Origin: Candidatus Roizmanbacteria bacterium
Lineage (GTDB): Bacteria > Patescibacteriota > Microgenomatia > UBA1406 > GWC2-37-13
Direction of reading: 5' to 3'
NCBI GenBank assembly: GCA_026395475.1
Contig: JAPLYQ010000036.1
Span: 1 to 12,136 of the forward strand
Length of the DNA: 12,136 nucleotides
Each line of letters starts with the position of its first letter. The first letter of the stretch is position 1. A program made the position numbers and the translations under genes. Below the pieces are notes generated by a model that had not been told where the DNA came from, ran no database searches, and saw only the letters and a list, made by a program, of their open reading frames with translations. Shown piece by piece: positions 5,142-12,125 of this stretch.

Positions 5142-6878
5142 ATGGCAGGAGCATCGAAAAACGTAGTAATACCAACTGGCATGCAAAATGTGGGGACAGT
5201 GCTTGCACAAGGAGCTGTTTCTATAAAAGACATGATTGCCCCTTCATTTATTGAAGTGGATTTTAATCATCTTAAAATAGATCAAAAATATTATAGAACA
5301 TTGTTTGTTACTGCATATCCTCGATATGTTTCTGCAAACTGGCTCTATTCACTCATAACATTTGACCATCCTCTTTATATTTCAATGTTTATTTATCCAA
5401 CAGAATCAAAAACAGTGTTGGACGAATTAAAGCGAAAAATTGGAGAAATGGAAGCATCGATTGAAGGAGAAATAAAAGCTGGAAAAGTTGTTGATCCTAC
5501 AACACAGGTTGCACTCGATGATGCTTTGTCACTCCAAGCAGAACTTGCCAAGGGAAGCGAACGATTTTTTCAATTCGGTCTCTATATCACAATTCCTGCA
5601 GATTCTAAAGATGAACTTGATAATGTAACAAAAGAAGTAGACTCATCGCTTTCTTCTATTCTCATTATTGCAAAACAAGCAACTCTAGAACATGAAGAGG
5701 GATTTAAATCGACAGTCCCAATGTTTTCAGACAAACTTGCTGTGTGGAGAAATATGGATACAACGTCGCTTGCTACCACATTTCCTTTTTCAACTGCAGC
5801 ACTTACTCGTAATGAAGGAATCCTTTATGGCATGAATCAACATGATGGAAGTCTTATTATTTTTGATCGATTTACTCTTGAGAATGCCAACTCGGTTATT
5901 TTGGGAAAGTCAGGAGGAGGAAAAAGTTTCTTTGTGAAAATGGAAGCATTTCGACTTCTTATGATGGGAATTGAGGTTATTATTCTTGATCCTGAAAATG
6001 AATACAAAAAACTTACGGAATCTATGGGTGGTGAATTTGTAGTATTTTCTACCACATCACAATATAAAATAAACCCATTTGATCTAGTTGGAGAGATTGG
6101 AGAGGCAGATGAATTGTCTAATAAGATTCTTGATCTTCATTCTCTTATGAGAGTTATTATGGGAGATATAACCCCAGCTCAGGACGCGCTTCTTGATCGA
6201 GCACTTGTCATGACATATCGCAATGTAGGAATAACACAAGACCCATCAACATTTAAACTTCCTGCGCCACTACTTGAAGATTTATATAAGGTATTTATGG
6301 GTATGGAAACGCCAGAAGCAAAAGAAATGGCTGGCCGACTTGAAAAATTTGTTATGGGCTCTGCGGCAGGTATTTTTAACCAAAAATCAAACTTTGACAT
6401 TAAGAATCATTTCACGGTATTTGGTATTCGAGACCTGGAAGAAAATTTAAGACCAGTGGCTATGTATATTGTGCTTGATTACATTTGGAATACTGTTCGC
6501 CGTGATGTTAAAAAAAGAATTTTAATAGTTGATGAGGCATGGTACTTGATAAAACACAAAGATTCTGGTGCCTATCTGCATAGTTTTGCAAAACGTGCAC
6601 GAAAATATCATCTTGGACTAACGACAATTACTCAAGATGTAGAAGATTTCTTATCAACAGAAGAGGGAAAAGCAATCGTCACTAATTCATCAATGCAAAT
6701 TATTCTCAAGCAATCAACTGCCGCAGTTGACAAAATTACGGACACATTTTATCTTACCGGTGGAGAAAAACATTTCCTTCTTTCCGCAGGAGTGGGAGAA
6801 GGACTGTTCTTTGCAGGACAATCCCACGTTGGATTTAGAGGAATAGCATCAGAAGAAGAACGATCGATGATAGAGTAA
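5142..6878 (+). CDS. virB4: VirB4-family type IV secretion ATPase
   Basis: 578 residues. Residues 30-220 form the VirB4/TrbE N-terminal region (FIEVDFNHLKIDQKYYRTLF, YPRYVSANWLYSLITFDHPL), which includes a charged helical stretch near 85-140. Residues 245-578 are a RecA-like/HerA-FtsK-superfamily motor. Walker A is GKSGGGKS (255-262); Walker B is ILIVDEAW (460-467, acidic pair D464-E465). GLTTITQDVEDFL follows, with the motif Q expected in this family. VirB4 proteins energise assembly of, and substrate transfer by, type IV secretion systems and conjugation machines on the cytoplasmic face of the membrane. VirB4 homologues are commonly 600-850 residues; here an N-terminal-like portion is also present in the separate upstream gene. 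No VirD4 coupling protein, VirB6 or relaxase lies in this window. The gene converges on the stomatin gene with 13 nt between stops. Confidence 0.92.
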   Translation: MAGASKNVVIPTGMQNVGTVLAQGAVSIKDMIAPSFIEVDFNHLKIDQKYYRTLFVTAYPRYVSANWLYSLITFDHPLYISMFIYPTESKTVLDELKRKIGEMEASIEGEIKAGKVVDPTTQVALDDALSLQAELAKGSERFFQFGLYITIPADSKDELDNVTKEVDSSLSSILIIAKQATLEHEEGFKSTVPMFSDKLAVWRNMDTTSLATTFPFSTAALTRNEGILYGMNQHDGSLIIFDRFTLENANSVILGKSGGGKSFFVKMEAFRLLMMGIEVIILDPENEYKKLTESMGGEFVVFSTTSQYKINPFDLVGEIGEADELSNKILDLHSLMRVIMGDITPAQDALLDRALVMTYRNVGITQDPSTFKLPAPLLEDLYKVFMGMETPEAKEMAGRLEKFVMGSAAGIFNQKSNFDIKNHFTVFGIRDLEENLRPVAMYIVLDYIWNTVRRDVKKRILIVDEAWYLIKHKDSGAYLHSFAKRARKYHLGLTTITQDVEDFLSTEEGKAIVTNSSMQIILKQSTAAVDKITDTFYLTGGEKHFLLSAGVGEGLFFAGQSHVGFRGIASEEERSMIE

Positions 6879-6891
6879 TCTTTCTAACTAC

Positions 6892-7656
6892 TTATTTCAA
6901 AGTATTATCACCTTTAATCACTTTGATTGCTTCTTGAACAGTGGTCATAAATTGAGCTGGGAAGATGATTGTTGAATTCTTTTCAACACTTATCTCAGCC
7001 ATTGTCTGCAAAGTTCGAAGTTGTAAAGCAACTGGGTGAGCAGATATAAGGTCTGCAGCTTCTCCTAACTTTTGTGCCGCTTGGAACTCTCCTTCAGCTG
7101 CTACAATTTTTGCTCTTCTTTCACGTTCTGCTTCAGCCTCTTTTGCCATTGCACGTTGCATGTTATCTGGAAGCGTAATATCTTTGATCTCAACTGCGGT
7201 TACCTGGACTCCCCATGGCTCTGTATGAGCATCAATAACATTTTTAATCTGTAAATTTATTTCTGCGGTTTTTGAAAGGAGCTGATCAAGAACAAATTGT
7301 CCGACAACATTACGAACAGTCGTCTGACTTATTTGATTCACTGCATCATATACATTTTCAATTGCGATTACTGATTTCTTTGGATCGATAACATGATAGT
7401 ATGCCACCGCTGCAATATCGATTGAGACATTATCTTTTGTAATAATTTTTTGTGTTGGAATTCCCATGGTAACAGTTCGAAGTGCTACTTGCTGCATTCT
7501 CTCTAATATTGGGATAAGGACAATAAGTCCAGGGCCTCTTACGCCAGTACATCGTCCTAAGAAAAAAATAACTCCTCTATCATATTCATTCACAACTTTT
7601 ACACTCATAAAAAACAAAACGACCGCGATTATTAAGAAAAAAATAGATAGTTCCAT
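6892..7656 (-). CDS. Stomatin/prohibitin-like SPFH (band 7) membrane protein
   Basis: 254 residues. An N-terminal membrane helix (about 4-21, LSIFFLIIAVVLFFMSV) is followed by a complete SPFH/band 7 domain (about 25-190). The signatures are VVNEYDRGVIFFLGRCTGVRGPG, VDPK-like IDPKKSVIAIENV, and VEIKDITLPDNMQRAMAKEAEAERERRAKIV. The last motif leads into the coiled-coil region typical of bacterial and archaeal stomatins (slipins). These proteins oligomerise on the inner membrane and organise membrane domains or regulate membrane proteases. In many bacteria the gene sits beside an NfeD-family protease gene; none is adjacent here. It is transcribed alone from a strong promoter divergent from gltX. 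Function beyond the family is not predictable. Confidence 0.92.
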   Translation of the reverse strand: MELSIFFLIIAVVLFFMSVKVVNEYDRGVIFFLGRCTGVRGPGLIVLIPILERMQQVALRTVTMGIPTQKIITKDNVSIDIAAVAYYHVIDPKKSVIAIENVYDAVNQISQTTVRNVVGQFVLDQLLSKTAEINLQIKNVIDAHTEPWGVQVTAVEIKDITLPDNMQRAMAKEAEAERERRAKIVAAEGEFQAAQKLGEAADLISAHPVALQLRTLQTMAEISVEKNSTIIFPAQFMTTVQEAIKVIKGDNTLK

Positions 7657-7664
7657 ATGAGAAA

Positions 7665-7693
7665 AGTCTACAGCGAATTGATTCTTCTGTCAA
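7665..7693 (-). promoter_or_regulatory. Promoter of the stomatin gene, near-leaderless
   Basis: On the minus strand a consensus -35 box TTGACA (7693-7688), a 17-bp spacer and TAGACT (7670-7665) precede the ATG at 7656 by 8 nt. The transcript should start 1-2 nt before the start codon. It is back to back with the gltX -10 box at 7715-7720. Confidence 0.7.
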
Positions 7694-7714
7694 CAAGAGT
7701 AGAAGTGGATGATA

Positions 7715-7720
7715 TATAAT
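7715..7720 (+). promoter_or_regulatory. -10 box of gltX, near-leaderless
   Basis: A consensus TATAAT lies 8 nt before the ATG at 7729. No convincing -35 is found 16-18 bp upstream, where the sequence reads AACAAG. No Shine-Dalgarno sequence lies between the box and the start codon. Confidence 0.6.
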
Positions 7721-7728
7721 AGTTCAAT

Positions 7729-9117
7729 ATGATTCGTACTCGTATTGCACCGTCCCCAACAGGAAAAGATGTTCACATTGGAAGTGTCGCTACGGCACTT
7801 ATGAATTATGCGTGGGCAAAAAAGAATAATGGGAAGTTTATTATTAGGATTGAAGATACAGATCAATCTCGACTTGTCCCGGGTGGAGAGAAAAAAATGC
7901 TCACAACTCTTCAGGAATTAGGTATTATTGCGGATGAATCTCCATTAGTGGGTGGTCCATTTGCTCCCTATCGTCAATCAGAACGTCTTGATATTTATAA
8001 AAAATATGCAAAAGAACTTATAGATAAGGGAAAAGCATATTACTGTACTTGTACTTCAGAGCGATTAACTGAAATGAGAGCAAAGCAACAAGCAGAAAAG
8101 AAAGTTCCCAGATATGATCGATTTTGTCTTTCGCAACAAGAGACAGTAAAAAAACAAATTGAGGGTGGGATGAAATATGTTGTCCGACTTCTTATTCCCG
8201 AAACCGAAATTGTTTTTACCGACCTCATTCGTGGAGAAGTACGTTTCCAAAGTTCAAATCTTGATGATCAAGTACTTCTTAAATCTGATGGATTTCCTAC
8301 CTATCATTTAGGAGTTGTGGTGGACGATCATTTAATGGAGATTACTCACGTGATGAGAGGAGAAGAATGGCTGCCATCAACACCAAAGCACATTATTCTT
8401 TACGATGCATTTGGTTGGGATAAACCTTTCTTTGGTCATGTATCACTCCTTCGTAATCCAGATAAATCAAAGCTCTCAAAGAGAAAAAATCCCGTATGGG
8501 CATCGGAATATATCGAGAAGGGGATCTTTCCAGAAGCGCTTTTAAACTATCTTGCACTTATGGGATGGAGTCACCCTGAAGGGAAAGATATATTTGATTT
8601 AGAAGAATATATTCGTGTTTTTGATATTAAAGATGTTCAAACAACAGCTCCTGTTTTTGACACAACAAAATTAGAGTGGATGAATGGAGAATATATACGA
8701 CAAATGCCAATTGGGGAATTAAAAAACAAAGTCATCAACTATATCGGAGAAGGATATGATGAAAAAGTTATTGAAAAGACTATTCCACTGGTAAGAGAAC
8801 GAATGAAAAAGTTATCGGATTATCTTCCACTCACAGAATTTCTTTTTAAAGCACCTAATGTATACGAAATTCCGTTAGAAAAATATAAAGAAACACTGGA
8901 TAAAGTAAATGCAAAATTAGGATTATTAAGTGAATTTAGTACTTTAAAAATAGGGGAAGCGATGGTAGATGTAGCCAAAGAATCCGGTCTCAAAAACAGT
9001 GAATTCTTTCAAATGTTGAGAGTTGCTATTACCGGGAAAAAAATATCTCCTCCATTAAACGAATCTATGGAAATTCTTGGAAAAGAAGAATGTATTAAAA
9101 GAATAAAAGCAGTATAA
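7729..9117 (+). CDS. gltX: Glutamyl-tRNA synthetase
   Basis: 462 residues, close to the usual bacterial length. It is a class I aminoacyl-tRNA synthetase that charges tRNA with glutamate. The N-terminal catalytic domain begins RIAPSPTGKDVHIGSVATAL: the HIGH motif is HIGS (16-19), with Ser where most GluRS have Gly. KLSKR (248-252) is the KMSKS-loop equivalent. RIEDTD (glutamate/ATP pocket region) and the GEEW / TPKH segment are present. Cys106-x-Cys108-x24-Cys133 matches three of the four zinc ligands known in the E. coli enzyme; the fourth position (His) is Ser135. The helical anticodon-binding domain covers about 330-462. In bacteria using the GatCAB route the enzyme also charges tRNA-Gln; whether this one does cannot be seen here. 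The gene converges on era with a single base between the stop codons. Confidence 0.96.
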   Translation: MIRTRIAPSPTGKDVHIGSVATALMNYAWAKKNNGKFIIRIEDTDQSRLVPGGEKKMLTTLQELGIIADESPLVGGPFAPYRQSERLDIYKKYAKELIDKGKAYYCTCTSERLTEMRAKQQAEKKVPRYDRFCLSQQETVKKQIEGGMKYVVRLLIPETEIVFTDLIRGEVRFQSSNLDDQVLLKSDGFPTYHLGVVVDDHLMEITHVMRGEEWLPSTPKHIILYDAFGWDKPFFGHVSLLRNPDKSKLSKRKNPVWASEYIEKGIFPEALLNYLALMGWSHPEGKDIFDLEEYIRVFDIKDVQTTAPVFDTTKLEWMNGEYIRQMPIGELKNKVINYIGEGYDEKVIEKTIPLVRERMKKLSDYLPLTEFLFKAPNVYEIPLEKYKETLDKVNAKLGLLSEFSTLKIGEAMVDVAKESGLKNSEFFQMLRVAITGKKISPPLNESMEILGKEECIKRIKAV

Positions 9118-9118
9118 A

Positions 9119-10000
9119 TTAGGAATACAGTTCTTGCCAGTGTGGATCTACCTCTACAGTGACATCAAGATATACTTTTTTTCCGATTGCGAGTGCAATT
9201 TCTTTCCTTGCGTAACTCCCGATTTCTTTAATTTTTCGTCCCTCTGCCCCAATAATCATTCTTTTGTATCGATCTTCAGTAGTTAAAATGCGAGCTTTTA
9301 CGTAGGTTAAGTCATTAGATCGATTTTTAATTTCATCAACAACAGCAGTTGTAGTGTATGGAATTTCTTCACCCATCATAAGAAATACTTTTTCACGAAT
9401 AAGTTCTGCAACAAATGTTCTGCTATCAATATTCATTACTGGATATGGATTGACATGTTCAAGATTTTCTCCTTCTTTTTTCTCTGGCATTAACTCAAAA
9501 ATTCGATTAAGAAGTGGGCCCAAGTGCATACTATGTAGCGCAGATATTTCAAAGGAATCGGTAAACTCTTCTTTCATAAATTCATACTGTGCAAGAAATG
9601 ATTTATCTTGTTTATCGACTTTATTAATCACTAGAATTTTTGGTTTATCTATTTTTCTCACAATCCCTAGTACTTTTGCTTCTTCAAAATCACGTCGTCT
9701 TGTATGATCAACCATATAGAGAACAAGGTCTACTTCTTCATGAAGAGTAGCGAGTGTATTCTGATTTATTTTCTTTGACAACTTATCTTCTGCCTTTGCA
9801 AATATGCCTGGTGTATCAACAAATACGATTGTTCCTCGTTCCTCTTCAAGGAGTGCCTTAATAGGAAAACGAGTCGTTTGAGCCTTAGGGGAGGTAATGG
9901 CTACTTTTTGGCCAATAAGATTGTTTAAAAAGGTTGATTTTCCGACATTTGGTCTTCCGACAAGGAGCACTTTACCGCTCTTTTTCACACTATTTTCCAT
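9119..10000 (-). CDS. era: GTPase Era
   Basis: 293 residues, standard length. The GTPase domain carries G1 GRPNVGKST (15-23), the Era switch I element SPKAQTTR (37-44), G3 DTPG (62-65) and G4 NKVD (126-129), with SALH as G5. The C-terminal KH RNA-binding domain (about 205-285) contains IIGAEGRKIKEIG, which holds the GxxG loop, and ends VEVDPHWQ. Era is an essential 30S subunit assembly factor that binds the 3' end of 16S rRNA. The ATG at 10000 is supported by a -10 box 6 nt upstream. The gene lies 51 nt downstream of rmuC on the same strand but has its own promoter. Confidence 0.97.
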   Translation of the reverse strand: MENSVKKSGKVLLVGRPNVGKSTFLNNLIGQKVAITSPKAQTTRFPIKALLEEERGTIVFVDTPGIFAKAEDKLSKKINQNTLATLHEEVDLVLYMVDHTRRRDFEEAKVLGIVRKIDKPKILVINKVDKQDKSFLAQYEFMKEEFTDSFEISALHSMHLGPLLNRIFELMPEKKEGENLEHVNPYPVMNIDSRTFVAELIREKVFLMMGEEIPYTTTAVVDEIKNRSNDLTYVKARILTTEDRYKRMIIGAEGRKIKEIGSYARKEIALAIGKKVYLDVTVEVDPHWQELYS

Positions 10001-10006
10001 AGCTCT

Positions 10007-10015
10007 ATTATACCA
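10007..10015 (-). promoter_or_regulatory. Extended -10 promoter of era, leaderless
   Basis: On the minus strand TGG (10015-10013) is followed directly by a consensus TATAAT (10012-10007), then 6 nt, then the era ATG. No recognisable -35 is present, which the extended -10 may compensate for. There is no Shine-Dalgarno sequence. Confidence 0.65.
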
Positions 10016-10051
10016 AGTGAAAGGTCCGAACGGAGAGGAGTATTTACTATA

Positions 10052-11326
10052 TCAAACAACATCACTTGGTGGGTTTAAATCAACAGAATCAAAGATGAAT
10101 TTTGATTCGCCGCTAGGCAATTCCTCGACATCTTTTAGCTTTCTTTGCATTTGTTTAGTACGTGTTCCAACTAATTTATCTATTTCAGAATCAGCTTGTC
10201 GTATTTTTTCTTGTGCTTTTTCAAGAACCTGTTCAAAATTTTTAAACTCAGTTTTAACTTCACCGAGAACTTTCCAAACTTTGCTTGACTGCTTTTCAAT
10301 CATAAGAGTTCTAAATCCCATTCTAAATCCACTTAATGACGAGGCTAATGTTGATGGGCCGGCAACATTCACATGATATTTGTTTTGTAGTTTTTGTATT
10401 AAATCTGTTTTACGAACAATCTCTGCATACAATCCTTCGGTTGGGAGAAAGAGTATTGCAAACTCAGTTGTGTAGGGAACATCAATATATTTGTCATGAA
10501 TATCTTTTGCAAATGATTCAATATCATCTTGCAACTTTTTCGAGAATGAAGCAATTTGTGCAGGGTCACCAACATCATATGCATTAATGAGTGCAATATA
10601 ATTTTCCGTTGGAAATTTTGAATCAATAGGAAGATATACTGGTCCGCTCTCGTCACCTGGAAGTTTGATTGCAAACTCAACCAGATCATTACTCTCTTTT
10701 TTTGTCTTCACATTCTTTTCATATTGATCTGGGGTAAGAAGATCTTCGATAATATTTGCAAGTTGGATTTCTCCCATAACACCACGTGTCTTCACATTTG
10801 TTAATACTTTTTTTAGATCGCCAACTCCAGTTGCGAGGGTTTGCATTTCTCCTAATCCTTTATGAACCTGCTCTAACTGTGTTTGTACAGTGCGGAAAGA
10901 TTCACTTAATCTCAATTCAAGTGTTTTGTGAAGTTTCTCATCGACCGTCTCTCTCATTTTTTCCAGTTTTATATTTGTATCGTCCTGAATTTGTTTGAGC
11001 CTATCCTCAATTGTTTTAGTCATCTTATCAAGCGACTGGACGTTTAAAGTTGATTGGTGTTTCAATTGCTCAGCAAAAATACCCAATTGAGTTTTCTGGG
11101 AATCAGAGGAAATTTTAAGACTACTTGCGAGCTCCTCTCTTGTTTGATGAAGGTTCTTTGAGTTTTCTTCTCTATTTTTTGGGAACTCATCTTTCATATT
11201 ATGAAGCTCTACAGAAAGCTCTATAATTTTATTTTTTATTTCTTCTGGAAACTCAGTCTTTTTTCGTAATATGAAAAAAGCCACTGCAAGATTAAGAATG
11301 ATAATTGCGGTTATAAGGTATAGCAT
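10052..11326 (-). CDS. rmuC: RmuC-family DNA recombination protein
   Basis: 424 residues from the ATG at 11326. The frame stays open for another 98 codons upstream, but that part is antisense to mscL and not protein-like. The chosen start gives an N-terminal membrane helix (MLYLITAIIILNLAVAFFIL), the usual RmuC beginning. Residues about 25-150 are a long charged coiled coil. The C-terminal RmuC domain (about 170-380) has the family signature RGVMGEIQLANIIE, LPIDSKFPTENYIALI, and FLPTEGLYAEIV through VAGPSTLASSLSGFRMGFR. RmuC is a predicted nuclease-fold protein that limits DNA inversion at short inverted repeats in E. coli; its biochemical role is poorly defined. This is the only gene here ending in TGA. 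Confidence 0.92.
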   Translation of the reverse strand: MLYLITAIIILNLAVAFFILRKKTEFPEEIKNKIIELSVELHNMKDEFPKNREENSKNLHQTREELASSLKISSDSQKTQLGIFAEQLKHQSTLNVQSLDKMTKTIEDRLKQIQDDTNIKLEKMRETVDEKLHKTLELRLSESFRTVQTQLEQVHKGLGEMQTLATGVGDLKKVLTNVKTRGVMGEIQLANIIEDLLTPDQYEKNVKTKKESNDLVEFAIKLPGDESGPVYLPIDSKFPTENYIALINAYDVGDPAQIASFSKKLQDDIESFAKDIHDKYIDVPYTTEFAILFLPTEGLYAEIVRKTDLIQKLQNKYHVNVAGPSTLASSLSGFRMGFRTLMIEKQSSKVWKVLGEVKTEFKNFEQVLEKAQEKIRQADSEIDKLVGTRTKQMQRKLKDVEELPSGESKFIFDSVDLNPPSDVV

Positions 11327-11356
11327 TGTATAATTGGGGATTAATAATTCAGTAAC

Positions 11357-11364
11357 AGTATACT
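11357..11364. promoter_or_regulatory. Palindromic AGTATACT serving as possible -10 for both mscL and rmuC
   Basis: AGTATACT is its own reverse complement, so TATACT reads on the plus strand (11359-11364) 20 nt before the mscL ATG, and on the minus strand (11362-11357) 30 nt before the rmuC ATG. Neither direction has a strong -35; TTGGGG at 11334-11339 is the nearest on the plus strand, with a 19-bp spacer. Polymerases firing in both directions could not bind at once. Confidence 0.4.
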
Positions 11365-11384
11365 GCAAATAGCGGCAAAAAAAT

Positions 11385-11690
11385 ATGAAAGGATTTATTG
11401 AATTCATACGCGAACAAGGAGTTATGGGGCTTGCAGTTGGATTTATTCTTGGAGGTGCAGTTTCAAAACTGGTCACAGCTTTTGTAAACGATCTTGTCAA
11501 TCCAATTGTAGGCGTCTTTCTTGGTAGAACGGGGGAGCTAAAAAAAGTTTTTTTGCAGATCGGATCATCAAAAATACTTTGGGGAGATTTTGTGAGTTCT
11601 TTTATTGACTTTGCAATCATAGCCTTTGTAGTTTATTTTGGTGTGAAGATACTAAGACTAGAAACACTTTATAAAAAGAAAGGGAAATAA
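11385..11690 (+). CDS. mscL: Large-conductance mechanosensitive channel MscL
   Basis: 101 residues, shorter than E. coli MscL (136). The N-terminal amphipathic helix MKGFIEFIREQG leads into the pore-lining helix TM1 (about 13-40, VMGLAVGFILGGAVSKLVTAFVNDL) with the conserved NP-like VNPIVG end. A short extracellular loop of about 20 residues (GRTGELKKVFLQIGSSKILW) follows, then TM2 (about 66-88, FVSSFIDFAIIAFVVYFGVKIL) and a short basic cytoplasmic tail lacking the longer C-terminal bundle of E. coli MscL. The channel opens under membrane tension to release solutes during osmotic downshock. No clear Shine-Dalgarno precedes the ATG. It is followed by a strong terminator. Confidence 0.88.
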   Translation: MKGFIEFIREQGVMGLAVGFILGGAVSKLVTAFVNDLVNPIVGVFLGRTGELKKVFLQIGSSKILWGDFVSSFIDFAIIAFVVYFGVKILRLETLYKKKGK

Positions 11691-11704
11691 AGGTTTGAGG
11701 CAAT

Positions 11705-11759
11705 AAAAAAACACTATCGGTTTTCAGTATAAAACTTATGGCCAGATAGTGTTTTTTTT
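11705..11759. terminator. Bidirectional terminator between mscL and the RRM gene
   Basis: A perfect 14-bp stem pairs AAAAAAACACTATC (11705-11718) with GATAGTGTTTTTTT (11745-11758). The flanking A- and T-runs form T-tracts on both strands. GG (11719-11720) and CC (11742-11743) add two pairs beyond a bulged A. It lies between convergent genes and should terminate both. Confidence 0.9.
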
Positions 11760-11764
11760 ATTGG

Positions 11765-12064
11765 TTAATAGCTGCGTCTACGATCATCTCTGAAACCACC
11801 TGGTCTGCGCTCTTCTTTTGGTCGAGCGACATTCACGATGATTTTTCGGCCTTCGACTTCTTTTTCGTTCAATTGTTGAATGGCAGCTTGTGCTGCTTCT
11901 TCAGTTGCAAATGTAACAAAGCCGAAACCTTTTGACCTACCAGACATACGATCTGTAATTACCATAGCCTCAACGACTTCACCGACTGATGCAAAAAGAT
12001 CACGAAGGGAGTCATTTGTGATGCCCCATGGAAGATTACCGACAAATAATTTTTTGTTATCCAC
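11765..12064 (-). CDS. RRM-type RNA-binding protein
   Basis: 99 residues with one RNA recognition motif. RNP2 is LFVGNL (6-11) and RNP1 is KGFGFVTF (45-52), with the aromatic residues that stack on RNA (Phe7, Phe47, Phe49) intact. A short Arg/Gly-rich tail (EERRPGGFRDDRRRSY) resembles those of cyanobacterial and CPR glycine-rich RNA-binding proteins. Such proteins bind single-stranded RNA and are often cold- or stress-induced, acting as RNA chaperones; the specific targets here are unknown. The start is GTG at 12064, because no ATG occurs in frame up to the nearest possible start and a strong Shine-Dalgarno lies upstream. It converges on mscL across a terminator. Confidence 0.92.
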   Translation of the reverse strand: MDNKKLFVGNLPWGITNDSLRDLFASVGEVVEAMVITDRMSGRSKGFGFVTFATEEAAQAAIQQLNEKEVEGRKIIVNVARPKEERRPGGFRDDRRRSY

Positions 12065-12076
12065 TACTCTGTAACA

Positions 12077-12085
12077 CCTCCTTTT
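12077..12085 (-). promoter_or_regulatory. Strong Shine-Dalgarno of the RRM gene
   Basis: AAAAGGAGG on the minus strand is a near-perfect match to the 16S anti-SD. The spacing to the GTG start is 12 nt, longer than the usual 5-9. No alternative start lies closer in a usable frame: the GTG overlapping the SD soon reaches a stop. Confidence 0.7.
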
Positions 12086-12108
12086 GATTATGAGAATTCC
12101 CCAAGAAC

Positions 12109-12125
12109 CCGATCCTTACGGACGG
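12109..12125 (-). promoter_or_regulatory. GNRA-tetraloop hairpin upstream of the RRM gene
   Basis: On the minus strand CCGTCC-GTAA-GGATCGG forms a 6-bp stem with one bulged base, closed by a GUAA (GNRA-class) tetraloop in RNA. It lies 45 nt upstream of the GTG start. It may be part of a structured 5' leader or belong to an upstream gene outside the window; no promoter is evident in between except a weak CATAAT. Confidence 0.35.

Noticed and set aside
9354..9707. 117-codon plus-strand ORF within era
   Set aside because: Antisense to conserved Era sequence, including the G4 motif region; composition is that of a shadow frame.
10022..10040. Small hairpin after rmuC (TCCG/CGGA) as a terminator
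   Set aside because: The stem is only 3-4 bp with a minimal loop and no T-tract follows on the minus strand.
10052..10054. TGA stop of rmuC as evidence of alternative code 25
   Set aside because: RmuC ends at its normal length here, and no canonical-length gene in the window contains an in-frame TGA, so standard decoding fits.
9897..10376. 159-codon plus-strand ORF across the era/rmuC junction
   Set aside because: It is antisense to two well-recognised genes and its product shows no family features.
11327..11620. 98-codon N-terminal extension of rmuC
   Set aside because: It lies antisense to mscL, is not similar to RmuC, and the ATG at 11326 gives the membrane helix expected at the RmuC N terminus.
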